Shown here: in pieces, positions 1 to 11,071 of the stretch | Layout of the letters: the number at the start of each line of letters is the position of its first letter | Position numbering within the stretch: the stretch's first letter is position 1 | Source: Saururus chinensis | Taxonomy: Eukaryota > Streptophyta > Magnoliopsida > Piperales > Saururaceae | Assembly (NCBI GenBank): GCA_035235625.1 | Contig: CP141143.1 | Coordinates: forward strand, 43,943,178-44,007,177 | Reading direction: 5' to 3' | DNA: 64,000 nt | Notes under the pieces: model-generated | What the model saw: the letters and a program-made list of their open reading frames with translations, nothing else | Database searches by the model: none | What the model was told of the DNA's origin: nothing | Made by a program: the position numbers and the translations under genes

Positions 1-511
1 TTTCGACGTCTTGCGGCAGGCTGAGTACTTCTCAGCCGTCGGCCGACCGTCAGTAAGTACACCTTCGATTTCTGGTCGCACCGCCACTTATGTTGGCATG
101 ACATTTCTCCCGGCCGCCCCTAGTGTGCTGCCGTGGATCGCAGATTTTGCAGCATCGACTTCTAACACCTCGTTTGGCTGTGATTGTTTCCGACACTTCC
201 TAAATCCTCGGGACAATAGCTCTCTAAGCTAGGCAATGCTTTTGGCTGCCAGCTTTGCCACCGATGCCGCCACCATCGTGTGTTCGCCATCAAACATCAT
301 GATTATGAGGTAGGGGAGCTTTGAACTCGTAATTTCATGATAGCATGCTTTGAATGAGTAGCAGCATGCTAGGACTATATGATTGAATGATATGGATGTT
401 GAATCAAATCCAATTGCATGATGTAAAAGGATAAATTATGCCATGCTGAAATGCTATGATGTGCATATGGTTTGTAATCATATTTGAAGCATGTACGGAT
501 GCGTATGTATG

Positions 512-668
512 CACTAGTGATGGCTAGCGTGTATGTTTGAAGTATGTATGTATGTATGTGCTAGTGATGGCTAGCGTGTATGTTTGAAGTATGTATGTAT
601 GTGCTAGTGATGGCTAGCGTGTATGTTAAACGTATGTGTATGTATGTGCACTAGTGATGGCTAGCGAG
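512..668. repeat. Minisatellite in X LTR, four 43-48 bp units
   Basis: The core CTAGTGATGGCTAGCG recurs at about 512, 560, 603 and 650, separated by variable runs of GTAT. Each core has inverted arms (GCTAG/CTAGC), so each unit can fold into a short hairpin. Confidence 0.85.
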
Positions 669-1620
669 TATGATAGTAAGCTATGTATGAAAGTATGTGT
701 ATGTTATACGTAAGTGAGATAGACATACATATGTATGATGGCTAATGGCCTATGCTATGGATATGTGTAAGTGTATGTGGGCAGAGGTATGGGCGATGGA
801 TAGTAAGAGGTGAGAGAGGTTTTGTCTAGATGTGGATATGGATGTGGATGCGTAAGCGTATGATGAAAGATGACAAATATGAGTTTGATGAGCGAGGATT
901 GGATCAGATTGTTTGATTTGGATCAGAACGTATGATTGGGGGATTGTCAGACAGTAAGAGTGTGCATAATTGTACAAGCATAACATACAAATTATGAAGT
1001 GAAAAGTAAGCTCAATATGTGAGGTATAAGTAAAAGGGTGACAACTGGGTTTGGCTCTGAGGAGCTTCATTTGATGATGTCAGTGTAAGATGATTTGGCC
1101 ATAAGAGGATGTCGTAATATGTAAGATTGTAAGATTTTGGTGTACGGTGAGTTTTGATCTTGATATGGATGAGTTAAGCGAAGTCAGCTGCCCTGACGAA
1201 CTGGGATTTCAGATCGGGCTCAGCTTCAGTTTGATCAATAGAGCACAGTATGTTTGAGTGCTTGTGTGGCATAATAGTACAACATAATTTACCTAATTCA
1301 AACTTGAATTATAAGAAAGCTAATGATAGAGTTCTGAGTTTGAGACCTGAGGGTTCAACAGATTAAGTTCCGTGTTTGAGCTAGCCGATAATGAGTCGGC
1401 TGAGCATTTATCATATCTTGCCATGGTGTTTATCCTGCGCGATGTTGTCTGTGTGCTGTATAGAGCACCAGACGTCTTTTGCTCTATTGAGAGCGATGTA
1501 TATGTTTTCGATTTGGTCTGTGTGCTATATGAAGCCTAGACGTTTGATGCTCTATTGAGAGCTCTTTATGATTTTTGCCCAAGAGTTGCATAGTATGATT
1601 CTGCCCAAGAGTGGCACTGG

Positions 1621-1757
1621 CACTATAAGACCCATTATGGTGGGCAATTCTCTTGCACTATAAGACCCATTATGGTGGGCAATTCTCTTGTACTATAAGA
1701 CCCATTATGGTGGGCAATTCTTTGGCACTATAAGACCCATTATGGTGGGCAATTGTA
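1621..1757. repeat. Tandem repeat in X LTR, four 35-bp units
   Basis: Four near-identical units begin with ACTATAAGACCCATTATGG at about 1622, 1657, 1692 and 1727. Each contains CCCATTATGGTGGG with complementary CCCA/TGGG arms. An older duplication of about 70 bp lies just upstream (1445-1565): GTGTGCTRTAT followed by TGCTCTATTGAGAGC, twice. Confidence 0.9.
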
Positions 1758-1984
1758 TGACCCCTTATGTGTGGGTGTTTATGTTTGCGCGCTCAGGTAA
1801 GTAGTATCATGGACCTGCTCTTACCTATTTGATCCCGTGCCCCATGAGCACTGGTGTGCCTTGCCTTCGGAAAAGTCCATGGCGTCTAGTCACTCCCCGG
1901 AGGTTAAGGTGATGCCCCTGTGACATTCTTTTCTATCTTGACGCTAGAGCTGATTAGTTGTAATGAGCTTCAGCGGTCGATAGT

Positions 1985-2235
1985 ATGCGTACATCTATGA
2001 GAGTATGAGCACGACTGTAAGAGTATGAGTATGAGTACGATTGTAAGAGTAAGACTATGAGCACGACTGTAAGATTATGATTATGAGCAAGACTATAAGC
2101 GTAAGTTTGTATGTAAGACTATAAGTGTAAGATTGTATGAGTAAGGTCGTACAAGTAAGTATATGATTGTACGAGTAAGGTCGTACAAGTATGTGTAAGT
2201 TGTATGAGTATGCGTACGATGGTACGAGTAAGTTT
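1985..2235. repeat. Degenerate tandem repeat (GTAAGAGTAYGA type)
   Basis: About 250 bp of imperfect short units built from TATGAGTACGA, TGTAAGAGTA and CGTACAAGTA. It is low complexity with no fixed period. Confidence 0.7.
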
Positions 2236-2974
2236 ATAAGACCCTAGATAAGGGTGTTTGTGTAAGTTTAATTTGATGGTATGACTTTGGCATGATGGTG
2301 CATTTGGTATGACTATATGCGTATGAGCATGATATTTATATGCTTGAGTGCTTCATGTTTGAGTTGCATGAAAGCGTCTATGTATGAACTTATTGAGTTC
2401 ACTGGTTAGAATTCCCCTACTGGGTATTTTCTTACTGAGTATGAAAATACTCATTACCCTATTTTTTTTAGCCCCGTTGTTCAGGAGGCATTTGCAGGTT
2501 TGTGATGGAGAGCTCCTGGAGATGGATGCTCATTTTAGCGGTGGATTGATTCCCGTTAACTTAGGTGTATGCTTGACTCACTGTGAGTTTATTTGTGCTG
2601 TGATCTCATGTATTGAGTGAGATGAAATTAAGATGTTTATTTCTTTCTGGACTTTAGTTTGGATTAGACTGTGCACTGTTATGGGACTTGCACTCAGGGA
2701 TGACTGGGAGTGATTTGTATTTAAAAGTCTATGATCATAGCAATTTATTCGTATGGTTGTTTTCGAGTAGCGCCTGAGGATATTTGCTTTGGCCGTATGA
2801 TGGTTAATCGAATGATTAAAACTTTGGATGAGAAAACTGATGTGTTATGTTTTAAAATATAAAAACTATTTTATCAGGTTTCGTATTTGTCATTTTCTCT
2901 GATTTGTAGCAGTTATATTGCAAAAATTTTCCATGAATTTTGAGGAAAATGTATGAAAAACCTCGGGCATTACA

Positions 2975-3244
2975 GGTTTTGACTTGAGTTATGATTTTAA
3001 TGATTCTTCTCCTATGATTTTCATTGGAATCCATGATTAGATGTTAATGTGCATGTGTTGTGTGATGGTGAGTTAAATTACAAAGCATGTTGATATACAT
3101 CGAATGAGTTGTTTCTACCATGTACACACACATGTGGTATTAATGATTATAATAAGGCTTGATATTATGATTATGAATGATGCATGAGGGGCTGATGAGA
3201 GCACTTATCGTGAATTAGGATTCATCCTTGCCCACGTATGTACC
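2975..3244 (+). mobile_element. Displaced fragment of an A-type LTR
   Basis: This stretch aligns with the interior of element A's 3' LTR (about 12205-12475) and again with 4065-4350. At 3244-3248 the sequence jumps back to the equivalent of 11398, so the LTR parts stand in the wrong order. The junction has a 4-bp microhomology, ATGT. Its left end abuts the CA terminus of element X. Confidence 0.75.
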
Positions 3245-5981
3245 ATGTCTTTGTAAAGTTTTCAAGAAGGGTGACCATCAAATCCAAGCCTAATCAAGGG
3301 ATAAGGTAATGGACTTTCGAAATTTCAGTTTTTCTTTGGTAAAGCTCTTGATTTTGTGGTTTATTTTGAGTTGATTTACCTGATTTAGTGCTTTAATGGC
3401 ATGATTAGTAAATGGTAATCTTTAATCCCAATTTCATAGGGTTTTATCTTATTATGATGTAGATTAGCTTTCTGAAAGTTATGGTGGAATTTTAATGGCA
3501 TTTAGGTTGTTAGATGGAGATTTTAAGTTTCATCAATGGTGATTTGGTTTGAAAATTTGAAATAGAGAAGAAGGTCAATTCTACCTTGTTGGCAATTGAA
3601 CGACCCTCCTGAGCGTTCGAACGGCAACACTGTCAGTTTGACAGATTTCCCGTTTATCCGATCCAACGGCCCTACTGGGCATTCGAACGGCTACATAGCA
3701 GATTTTGGTATTATTTGCATGATGTTTATTTCGGTGATTCTACTTTAATATATCATTTTCACATGTATGTGGAGTATTTTGAGCTATAGTATGCTATTGG
3801 AAAGGTATACCATTGAGGTTATAAAGTTGTGGTATATATTTAGTGTTATGTGGAATGGCTTGAGGCTAGTTATATGATGTTGGAATTACCATCTTGAAGT
3901 TATGAATGGCTGATTCTCTTTGGTTAGGTATATTTTCAGTAAAGCTACAACATACTAGTAGGCTGATATGTCATGTTAGGATGTGGTTAATTGATGTGTG
4001 AATGTTAATGAATGTCATGGCTCAAGGATGAAGTCAATGATCTTATATGTGTTTAGCTTGTGGTTAAGCTTTGATTTGGGTTATAATTTTAATGATTCTT
4101 CACCTATGATTTCCGCTGGAATTCATGATAAGATGTTAATGCACATGTGTAGTGTGATAGTGAGTGAAATACAAGCATGTTGATATGCATTGAGTAAAGT
4201 GCTTCTACTAGGTACACACGCACACATGTGGGGTTTAATGATGATGATGAGGTTTACTATTATCATTATGAATGATGTATGAGGGGCTGATGAGAGTACT
4301 TATCATGAATTAGGATTCATGTATGCTTTGCCCACGTATGTACCATGTTGCATGCATCATAAAAATGGATTTCCAATTGAGGCTTTATCGAGATTAATTG
4401 GATGTGATCGATTGGATGCAATGTGGTGAAATTGCGTGCCGGATTAATCAATCGTGGCTTAATCGAAACTTGATTCGTTCGAAAAGACATGTTTTGATTT
4501 GAGTTCCTTCGTGGAACATGTGCACTCCCCGGGTTGAGTCTAGTTAAGTGGAATTATGTGGGGGATGAGTTATGTACTTGTCTTGCGATTTAAGATTATT
4601 ATTGTCTTCTGGACCCTGAGAATCTAGTATGGTATGCTCTGTGCACCAGCTACCATGTGTTCGAGGCTTTTCTACATGGGAACTCGGGCTCTTCCCCATT
4701 GCAGGAGATGTCCCAACAACGAACACCCCTACTCTAGGTTCTCTTTGTGAGAATGTGACATCCTTGGCCAGGATCGTTTGGGGCGAGCAGCCTTTCGCGA
4801 TTGACAACCCCGAACTTCTTAAATTCTTGTGTAGAATTTGGACCATGACACGCCTTCGTGGCTTTGTCTATGTTCCCGTCTGTATGACCCTAAATTGTGA
4901 TTACTCCTTGATGGAGGCATTCTTTATATGATGTGATGCATGACTTGATATGTATGTTGGAGATACATCTCATGCAGGTTGATATGATATGATGAATGAT
5001 TTGATATGCATGTTGGAGATACATCTCATGCAAGTTGATATGATGTGATGCATGATTTGATATATTTGTTGGAGATACATCTCATGCAGGTTGATATGAT
5101 GTGATGCATGATTTGATATGTATGTTGGAGATACATCTCATGCAGGTTGATATGATGTTGAAGCATAATTTGATATGTATGTTAGAGATACATACCATGC
5201 AGGTTGATATGATGTGATGCATGATTTGACATGTATGTTAGAGATATAGTTCATGCAGGTTGATATGATGTTGAAGAATGATTTAATATGTATGTTAGAG
5301 ATACATCTCATGAAGGTTGATATGATGTAAATGACACTATGTAGATTATACACTATGATGCAAGTTTAGGTGATATGTATGTGAGATCAGGAAATTATTC
5401 ATCTTGTCAATCTTTGCTTTGATTGGTTATGTTGCTATGCCATCGTGTTTTTGATGATGATAGTATGTTAGAAAAACCATTGCTGAGTTTGTTAAACTCA
5501 CCCCTCTTTATTGTGTTTTGCTTTGGGGCTGCGTGGCGTGTCACGCAGATGGACAGGATCTCCTCTTTAAGGAAAGATCAGAGACGACTTGTGAGTGATC
5601 ATGGAGTCCTCTTATGTGACTTATTTTCCTTGGTTTATGCTTTATGTTTAGAACCTTTGTGTATAGTTCTCATTTTGATTTATGCTACTTTATACATTTG
5701 TGTTGCTTAAGACCTATTTTGGAGCCTAGAGTGGGTTATGGTTTAACTAAGCATGTGGGTTTGAGACGTTTGTTTATCTTGAGTTAATGTAACTCTCTTT
5801 CTTTTCTACTTCTTTACTCTTGCTCAAAGTGGTGTGCATACTCCATAATTTTGTTAGATTGCTCGTGAATAGGGCTAAGTCTTCCTCTAAACCATATCCC
5901 AATTTTCCCTTGTCGCCCTCGTGCACTTGACTAGCCCCTGGACTAGGTTCCACTCAGGTCGGGCAGTGCCGGGGCTTGACA
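3245..5981 (+). repeat. Element A 5' LTR, 5'-truncated
   Basis: Collinear with 11398-14053 of the 3' LTR and ends in GACA at 5981, just before the primer site. The first ~755 bp of the LTR, including the TATA box seen in the 3' copy at 11064, are missing, so this LTR cannot have kept its own core promoter. It contains the four-unit TTCGAA-type module (cores 3596, 3616, 3661, 3682) and a 56-bp minisatellite. Confidence 0.85.
4936..5335. repeat. 56-bp minisatellite inside A 5' LTR, ~7 units
   Basis: Units of about 56 bp with the core GGAGATACATCTCATGCAGG and the linker TTGATATGATGTGATGCATG. GAGATACATCTC is an imperfect palindrome. The 3' LTR carries about six units at the matching position, so the repeat was part of the LTR before insertion. 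Confidence 0.9.
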
Positions 5982-5988
5982 AAGTTTT

Positions 5989-6000
5989 TGGTATCGGAGC
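5989..6000 (+). other. Primer binding site of element A
   Basis: TGGTATCGGAGC lies 7 bp after the LTR end. It differs by one base from the usual plant site complementary to initiator tRNA-Met (TGGTATCAGAGC). Element B uses the same variant. Confidence 0.85.
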
Positions 6001-6215
6001 ACATCTTTGTCCAAGAGTGAATAGGAGTGAGTGACAATTCTTATGGGTTAAGGGTTGTGAGATGATCAAGGTCTAGACATAACTAGCGATGTGAATTCCG
6101 TTGGTTGTTTATCTTGAATGTTTCTTGTTTGCTTGCTTCTATGCTTTCTAATTTTTTTTTGGTTACTTTGCCTTGGGTTATTAGGGCATATGATTAATGT
6201 CTAGTTGTTGTGTAG

Positions 6216-6995
6216 AAGCTTGGCACTAATCATACAGGCGCTAATAACCATCGCGATGCTCGAAACCCGAGGGGGGATGATGTGTTGACTGCCATCAAGG
6301 GGTTGACACAGGTGGTCCAAGCGAAGCATGCGAGTGCTAGCAGCTCTGAGTCTCTCTCACTTGAGGTATTCAAGAAGCTTAATCCCCCTAGCTTCAAGGG
6401 TGGATTTGATACCTCTATGGCGGATAATTGGAGGCTCCATATGGAGAAGATTTTCAGTGCTCGTTGTTGCCCTGTTGTGGAGAAGACTCGTCTTGCAGTC
6501 TTCATGTTTGAGGGAGAGGCCCAGAGGTGGTGGCTATCGATGGAGCGTCAGAGATTTCATGGCCGAGTGAACATTCCTTAGGAGTTCTTGTCAGCCTTTA
6601 ACGGCAAGTACTTCCCTCTTCATGTCTGCGAGGAGAAGAAGGAGTTTCTCAGCCTGCAGCAGGGTTCTATGACGGTCTTGGCTTATGAGACCCATTTTGT
6701 GGAGCTTGAGCACTTTGCACCTCGCTTCTTCAGCGATGAGTATGAGCGAGCTCATAAATTTGAGGATGGTTTGAAGTCTTTCATCAAAGGCCGAGTCGTG
6801 CCCTTCCGACACAAGACCCTTGCTGAGGTGCTTGAGACAGCCATCGTGGTAGAGCAAGATTCTGATGAGTATATTCGGAGGAGAGGGCAGTAGCAGCAAC
6901 AGCCTAAGAGGCTGAGGACGGAGGATAGCCGTAACCGTTGGGATCATAAGCGGCGAGATACCCGTCATGCCAGGCATAACACTCAGTAGGTGTAG
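6216..6995 (+). pseudogene. Element A gag (capsid region), broken
   Basis: Encodes the retrotransposon Gag capsid-like domain that forms the particle. The frame opens after a stop near 6213 and has no clear ATG; the first recognisable residues (ANNHRDARNPRGDDVL, from about 6240) lead into a gag-like helix-rich stretch with LNPPSFKGGFD and EGEAQRWWLSMERQRF. Stops interrupt the frame at about 6579 (TAG where a Trp is likely), 6891, 6987 and 6993. After 6891 the reading continues with Q-rich and R-rich residues, as in the tether to the zinc knuckle. The same frame runs into pol, so gag and pol were a single polyprotein. Confidence 0.8.
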
Positions 6996-7022
6996 TGGGA
7001 TCCTCATGACCGCCGTGCTAGG

Positions 7023-7710
7023 GTGACATGTTACGATTGCCGACAGAAGGGGCATTACGCCTACGAGTGTCCCCAGAAAGCCAACCAGGCTCAGAGGCTT
7101 CCACCAGTGACACCTAACTCCGGTCCCAGGCAGCCGGGAGCACCACCGGCGAGAGCACCTACCGGGCAGCCCGATGGCAAGGAGAAGAAGCTGGCACATG
7201 ATGGGAGAGTCTTTGCTATTTCAGTGCAGGAGGTGGCCAACTCTTCCGGTGTGGTAGAAGGTATGATTCTCATTGCCTCCCACTATGCTAGAGTGCTATT
7301 TGATACCGGTTCCTCTCATTCTTTTGTTTCCCCTCATTTTGCTCACGAGTTGGATGCTTGTTATAAGTTGTTGCATGTTCCTTTGCGTGTGTCTACACCT
7401 TCATCCTCTCTTCAAGCGGAGAAATATATTGAGATGATTCCTATGGAGATCGATGGGCATGTGCTACATATGGATCTGATTATATTGTCGATGATTGACT
7501 TTGATGTGATCCTAGGCATGGATATGATGTCTAAGTTCCATGTACATGTAGACTGCCACAGGAGGTGTGTGAAGTTTGAGTTGCCAGGAGCTAAGCCTTT
7601 TATCTTGCAAGGGGTGAAGCGTTCTAATGGCAAATTCTTGGTCTCATCCTTTAAGGCCAAGAAGTGGATCGATAGGGGATGCAAGGCTTTCCTTGCTAGT
7701 GTTATGGGGT
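7023..7710 (+). pseudogene. Element A zinc knuckle and aspartic protease
   Basis: The open stretch starts with a CCHC knuckle (CYDCRQKGHYAYEC, C-X2-C-X4-H-X4-C), the nucleic-acid-binding end of Gag. A proline-rich linker follows, then a pepsin-like retroviral protease whose active site VLFDTGSSHSF has its Asp at about 7302. A second typical protease motif, FDVILGMDMMSKFHVHVD, follows near 7500. The protease would cut the Gag-Pol polyprotein. This part has no stop, but it is cut off upstream and at 7902. Confidence 0.85.
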
Positions 7711-9050
7711 TGAACATGGAGTTGCCTTCCTTGGATTCCGTTCGTGTTGTGGCAGAATTTTCTAATATCTTCCCTAGCGACTTGACGGGTTTGCCACGGG
7801 AAAGGGAGATAGAGTTTTGCATTGATCTTATTCCAGGCACTACTCCTATTTCTAAGGCTCCCTATCGTATGGCTCCAGCCAAACTTAAAGGGCTTAAGGC
7901 TTAGCTGCAGGATCTTATGGATATGGGGTATATTAGGCCGAGTATATCTCCTTGGGGTGCGCCGGTCTTGTTTGTTCGGAAGAAGGATGGTTCTATGCAG
8001 TTGTGTATTGATTATCAAATGCTTAATTAGGTAACCATGAAGAACAAGCACCCTTTACCTAGAATTGATGATTTGTTTGATCAGTTGCAGTAGGCACAGG
8101 TCTTCTCAAAGATTGATCTGAGATCGGGTTATCACCAACTTCAGATCTGTCCTGATGATGTGGCAAAGACGGCTTTCCGTACCCGATATGGGCATTATGA
8201 GTTCCTAGTGATGCCTTTTGGTCTTACTAATGCACCAGCCTCATTTATGGACTTGATGAACCGAGTCTTTCGGCCTTATCTTAATCAGTTTGTGAATGTA
8301 TTTGTGGATGATATTCTGATATATTCGACCAATGAGGAAGAGCATGAAGCGCATTTGAGGATTGTCTTGCGAACTTTACGGGAGCATCAGCTCTTTGCGA
8401 AGTTTGACAAGTGTGAATTTTGGCTCAAGGAGGTGCAATTCCTTGGTCATGTTATATCGAGTGATGGTGTGGCGGTTGATCCCTCGAAAGTTGAAGCTGT
8501 GTTGAAGTGGGAGCAACTGAAGAGTGCATTGGAGGTCCGCAGTTTCCTAGGACTTGCCGGGTACTACCCCTGTTTCATTGAGGGTTTTTCTAGCATTGCA
8601 AGCCCTATGACCAAGTTCACAAGGAAGAATGAGAAGTTTGAGTGGAACTCAGCTTGTGAAGAGAGTTTCCAAGAATTGAAGAAGAGTGGTGGATATGTGG
8701 TCTATAGTGATGCTTCACTTCGCGGCTTGGGTTGTGTACTCATGCAGCATGGGAGAGTGGTGGCTTATGCATCTCGACAGCTTAGAGTGCACGAGCGGAA
8801 TTACCCCACTCATGACTTGGAGTTAGCGGCCATAGTTTTTGCATTGAAGATTTGGTGGCACTATCTCTGTGGTGAGAAGTTTGAGGTATTCACTGATCAT
8901 AAGACTTTGAAGTACTTATTCACTCAGCGAGATCTTAATATGAGGTAAAGGAGGTGGCTAGATCTCTTGAAGGACTATGATTTCACGATATCGTATCATC
9001 CTGGAAAAGCAAACGTGGTGGCGGATGCTTTGAGTCATAAATCAGCCAGT
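7711..9050 (+). pseudogene. Element A reverse transcriptase and RNase H
   Basis: RT fingers and palm: a hydrophobic stretch with PYRMAPAKLKGLK near 7860, [13 protein letters not shown] near 8105, [17 protein letters not shown] near 8210, and the catalytic FVDDILIYS with its Asp pair at 8307-8312. Connection: FLGHVIS and FLGLAGYY. RNase [16 protein letters not shown] near 8700, followed by [15 protein letters not shown] and [12 protein letters not shown]. Stops sit at 7902, 8028, 8091 and 8946. About 25 residues between the RT thumb and RNase H appear to be missing ([14 protein letters not shown]), where relatives have a longer linker. RT would copy the RNA into DNA, and RNase H would remove the template. 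Confidence 0.88.
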
Positions 9051-10158
9051 ACGATTGCTTGCATGCGAGTTCGTGAGTGGCACCTTTATGAGGACGCCAT
9101 TGAGCTAAGGCATGAGTTGACTTTGGAGGACACACGGAGCTGGTTTGCTAACCTCTCTATCAGCTCTAGTGTGGTGGATGATGTGGTTGAGGCTCAGAAA
9201 AGTGATGAAGAGACTCGAGCTCTTAAAGCCAAGCTAAGGGAGAAGGCAGTGTTGGGCTTCGAGGAAAAGGCCGATGGGAGTTTAGTGTATAAGGGTCGTT
9301 GGTGTGTGCCGAGCTCCATTGAGTTGAGAGAGCGTATCCTATTGGAGGCACACCATTCTAAGTTCTCTATCCACCCTGGAGGAATGAAGATGTACCACGA
9401 CATGAAGAGGACATTTTGGTGGAAGGGGATGAAGAAGGACATTGCGGTCTACGTGTCCAAATGCCTTGTGTGCCAGCAAGTCAAGGCAGAGTACCGGCAT
9501 CTAGGCGGTTTACTACAACCACTTCCAATTTCGGAGTGGAAGTGGGAGCACGTCGATATGGATTTTGTTTCCGGATTGCCACTGTCGCCGAGTGGTAATG
9601 ATGCGGTTTGGGTGATTGTTGACCGACTTACGAAGTCCGCTCATTTCCTCGCGATGAAAATGACTACTCCTTTGGATGCCTTGGCTGCTCTATATATGAG
9701 GGAGATCGTGCTGCTACATGGGATTCCAGTGTCTATTGTCTCTGACCGTGACCCACGGTTCACTTCGAGGTTTTGGCAGAGCTTTCAGGGTGCTTTGGGC
9801 ACATCTCTACATCTCAGCTCCGCCTATCACCCTAAGATGGACGGACAATCCGAAAGGACTATTCAGACGCTTGAGGACATGCTTCGAGCATGTATCCTTG
9901 AGTGGAAAGGAAGTTGGGAAACATTTGCTGCTAGTTGAGTTTTCTTATAATAATAGCTTCCAAGCGAGTATCAGGATGGCACCTTTCGAGGCACTTTATG
10001 GGCGTCCTTGCCAATCACCTTTGTGTTGGAGTGAGGTTGGAGATCACCTTCTCACTGGCCCAGATCTTATCCAGCAGTCAGTAGAGAAGGTATGCCTCCT
10101 CCGGGAGAGGTTGCAGATAGCCAAGAGCCGTCAGAAGAGTTATGCCGATAGAAGATAG
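9051..10158 (+). pseudogene. Element A integrase (zinc finger and DDE core), frameshifted
   Basis: The HHCC finger has its His residues near 9352-9375 and CLVCQ near 9463. The catalytic core follows, with the DDE residues still present: Asp 9561 (MDFVSGLP), Asp 9744 (SDRDPRF) and Glu 9852 (GQSERTIQ). The last two are 36 codons apart, i.e. D-35-E. A one-base indel near 9921 moves the rest (EFSYNNSFQASIRMAPFEAL and GRPCQSPLCW) into the next frame, which stays open to the stop at 10156. Integrase would insert the cDNA into the chromosome. Confidence 0.88.
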
Positions 10159-10600
10159 CGGGAGTTGGAGTTTGGTGTTGGTGACCATGTTTTCCTTAAG
10201 ATCTCTTCTACCCATGGTGTTGTTCGATTTGGACAACGGGGGAAGTTGTCACCTCGTTTTATCGGTCCATTCGAGATCTTGGAGCAGATAGGTGCCACAG
10301 CATATCGGGTAGCACTTCCACCCCGATTGACCAATATCCATAATGTATTCCACGTCTCACTTCTTCGGAAGTATGAGCTGGATCCTACTCATATCTTGGA
10401 TTTCAAGCCGTTGGAGCTCCAGGAGAATCTTTCCTACAAGGAGGTACCTATCCAGATTCTTGACCATAAGGAGTAGGTACTTCGGCAAAAGGCAATCCCA
10501 CTCGTGAAGGTGTTGTGGAGAAATCACGGTGTTGAGGAAGCCACGTGGGAAACGGAGGCGAGATCAGAAAGAAGTACCCTCATCTTTTTACCACAGACCT
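10159..10600 (+). pseudogene. Element A integrase C-terminus and chromodomain
   Basis: GDHVFLKISSTHGVVRFGQ and the GKLSPRFIGPFEILEQIG block (10165-10330) are the integrase C-terminal domain, followed by NVFHVSLLRKY. From about 10430 a chromodomain can be read: VPIQILDHKE, a stop at 10474, then KVLWRNHGVEEATWE near 10510-10550. Chromodomains of this family guide integration to heterochromatin. The motif IPLVKVLWRNHGVEEATWE is typical of the Tekay clade. A further indel after about 10565 breaks the last residues. Confidence 0.82.
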
Positions 10601-10630
10601 CTAGAGAATTTTTGGGGACCAAAATTCCTA

Positions 10631-10641
10631 AGAGGGGAGGA
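10631..10641 (+). other. Element A polypurine tract
   Basis: AGAGGGGAGGA lies directly before the TG that opens the 3' LTR at 10642. It is the expected plus-strand priming site. Confidence 0.8.
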
Positions 10642-11063
10642 TGTAAGGACTCTCATTTCTAAACCGGTTTTCGTTTCATTTTAATTATCGGTTATTGCAT
10701 GCTTAACTCATTTTCTTATTAATTCGGTGGTTTAAAAAATAAATGGTGTTTCTGATGGTTTTAATCACAATCAACTTTACAATTATTGGTTTTAAGTGAT
10801 TTTGAGTCCAATCTGATTTTTTGGGATTTTTATGAATTTTCACTAATTTTTTGAAAATTAGGGTTTGGCGGGACCCAATGTGGGCCCCACCGTAGAAACT
10901 TGGGTTTTTTGACCAAATTAACCCAGACATCAATACAAGCCTTTACCAAAAAATTTTCATAATTTTTCCATGTTTAATTAGTGCTTAAATAGCTAAATTT
11001 CTTATTTTTAGCCTATTTTTCTATTCATACCCCACTAATTACCCATACAAACCCAAACCCTAC

Positions 11064-11071
11064 TATAAATA
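11064..11071 (+). promoter_or_regulatory. TATA box in A 3' LTR
   Basis: CTATAAATAG in an AT-rich setting about 420 bp into the LTR, in a position that suits a U3 promoter. The 5' LTR has lost the matching part. Confidence 0.6.

Larger units (their letters stand above)
1..2974 (+). mobile_element. Element X: 3' part of a long LTR, cut by window edge
   Basis: Non-coding, rich in short tandem repeats, and ending at 2974 in CTCGGGCATTACA, which is typical of the CA end of long plant Ty3/gypsy LTRs (their starts often read TGTAAYRYCCCGAG). A stretch near 2380-2520 (an actcattacccta-type block followed by gcaggt) has the same layout as the LTR of element A at 5490-5555, which supports plus orientation and a Tekay-like origin. 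To the right, A-type LTR sequence resumes at once, so X appears to have inserted into an older A-type LTR. Whether it is a solo LTR or a 3' LTR cannot be told, because everything further left is outside the window. No coding potential was seen. Confidence 0.6.

Noticed and set aside
750-1070. 106-residue minus-strand frame in the X LTR
   Set aside because: His/Ser/Tyr-rich translation of low-complexity GTAT-rich DNA.
512-1757. Regularly spaced repeats that could suggest a CRISPR array
   Set aside because: Units are directly adjacent with no unique spacers of constant length, and the setting is a plant LTR.
6591-7199. 202-residue open frame on the minus strand across element A gag
   Set aside because: Shadow of the real plus-strand gag frame; residues are Leu/Pro/Arg-rich as expected from the complement.
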